Both the position numbers and the translations under genes were made by a program. The notes under the pieces are model-generated. The model was given only the letters and a program-made list of their open reading frames with translations. It ran no database searches and was not told the DNA's origin. Shown one piece after another: positions 63,445 to 64,000 of a DNA stretch of 64,000 bases; within the stretch, counting starts at the first letter, position 1, and each line of letters begins with the position of its first letter. Origin of the DNA: Bettongia penicillata ogilbyi (Eukaryota; Chordata; Mammalia; Diprotodontia; Potoroidae); NCBI GenBank assembly GCA_023548195.1, contig JAJHZJ010000252.1:3856841-3920840 (forward strand), written 5' to 3'.

Positions 63445-64000
63445 GTAATTCTGAAAAGTTTGTTAGGGGATAGAAATAACACTACTGGTTATTTTTTTAT
63501 TTGGGTTATTCATGTACTTCACTTACTGCTGCCCACCTTTAGGAGCTGGTGGTAACTGGAGTGAGTGCTAGAACATTAAATTCAAACAGTGTGGCTTTTC
63601 ATGGCCTGCTCTTCTATACCTCCAATCAATGATCCACAGAGATTAGGAAGGTGTTAATTTTAGAAAAACATTTGCTTTGCTAAGTGAATGTGAACTTCCT
63701 CATTTGGGGGGTTTGTTTTTCTTTCTGGCTGTTTCTTTCTCTTCTTTTCTATCAACACCACCCAGGCATGATGTGCCAGGAAACAAGATTGTGGGAACTT
63801 CCATGAAAATAAATAAAGGGCATTTAAGAAAATAATTGTTCAGGACCTTAGGAACCACAGACATATCAGGTTTCCTGACACATCCATCATTCCCTTATTC
63901 TTTACTTCCCCTCTCTTTTCTCCCATTTTTTGATGAGTAGTTTTGCCTACAATTAGGAATGAACTTCATATGAGGAAGGCTGCAGTTGGTGTCAGCATAT
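63445..64000. other. Unique sequence at the window edge, possible conserved element
   Basis: No repeat recognised. It has short TA/AT-rich words (CCTCCAATCAATGATCC, GGTGTTAATTTTAGAAAAAC). Truncated by the window. Confidence 0.35.

Noticed and set aside
1..64000. CRISPR array, operon, prophage or plasmid features
   Set aside because: Regular repeats here are microsatellites or transposon copies; composition and repeat content are those of a mammalian nuclear genome.
1..64000. Further endogenous retrovirus internal regions
   Set aside because: I found no frame with gag-, pol- or env-like motifs other than the RTE and L1 reverse-transcriptase-related relics; only one solo LTR is supported.

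Overview
This 64 kb window reads as a gene-poor stretch of a marsupial (metatherian) nuclear genome. I found no complete protein-coding gene. Evidence for a marsupial: dozens of CORE-SINEs that join a tRNA-like head (GGCAGCTAGGTGGYRCAGTG), a CORE block (CTAGCTGTGTGACC...CCTCAGTTTCCTCATCTGTAAAATG split over two motifs) and an RTE/BovB-like 3' tail (GGAGAAGGAAATGGCAAACC ... AGTTGGACACGACTGA); abundant old L2 and MIR; and L1-lineage elements of the ORF1-only (HAL1, 'half-L1') type. I cannot decide between American and Australian marsupials, and all repeat family names here are pattern recognition, not a database match.

Layout. 1-6.2 kb: MIR/CORE-SINEs, the 5' part of a plus-strand L1/HAL1-like copy (1.7-3.1 kb) and mostly unique DNA. 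6.2-8.3 kb: a long antisense L2 carrying two nested SINEs, followed by a directly duplicated polypyrimidine unit (8.5-9.3 kb). 9.3-15.4 kb: mostly unique sequence with a few SINEs. 15.4-25 kb: dense SINE/L2 interleaving and two L1 3' ends, one split by a SINE. 25.4-26.0 kb: a clean solo LTR inside an L2 3' end. 26.1-27.2 kb: unique, CpG-retaining DNA holding the only credible candidate exon (minus strand, good splice donor). 27.2-33.8 kb: SINEs, L3/CR1-like and L2 copies, an L1 ORF2 tail, and a 49-bp near-perfect inverted repeat made of L2 sequence. 33.9-36.8 kb: one complete HAL1 element with 14-bp target-site duplications. 36.8-42.3 kb: a pile-up of L1 pieces. 42.7-43.0 kb: a GGAA-tailed, 3'-truncated 7SL RNA retrocopy. 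43-50 kb: MIR/L2/SINE mosaic. 50-52.2 kb: a low-repeat, relatively CpG-rich interval around a 165-bp CT tract. 52.3-58.9 kb: SINE-rich, with hAT-like and chimeric SINE insertions. 58.9-62.2 kb: RTE-type LINE reverse transcriptase and 3' ends plus a palindromic MITE. 62.3-64 kb: SINEs and unique sequence.

How it fits together. The sequence is layered insertion history: L2/MIR form the oldest layer, L1/HAL1 and RTE-mobilised SINEs land inside them, and several nested pairs give relative ages. The long open frames are L1 ORF1 relics or low-complexity artefacts. The most plausible host functions are intergenic or intronic regulatory DNA (26.1-27.1, 50.4-51.6, 10.9-11.2, 16.5-16.7 and 63.5-64 kb) and possibly one exon of an unidentified minus-strand gene. 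I see no CRISPR array, operon, complete viral genome or novel multi-gene system.
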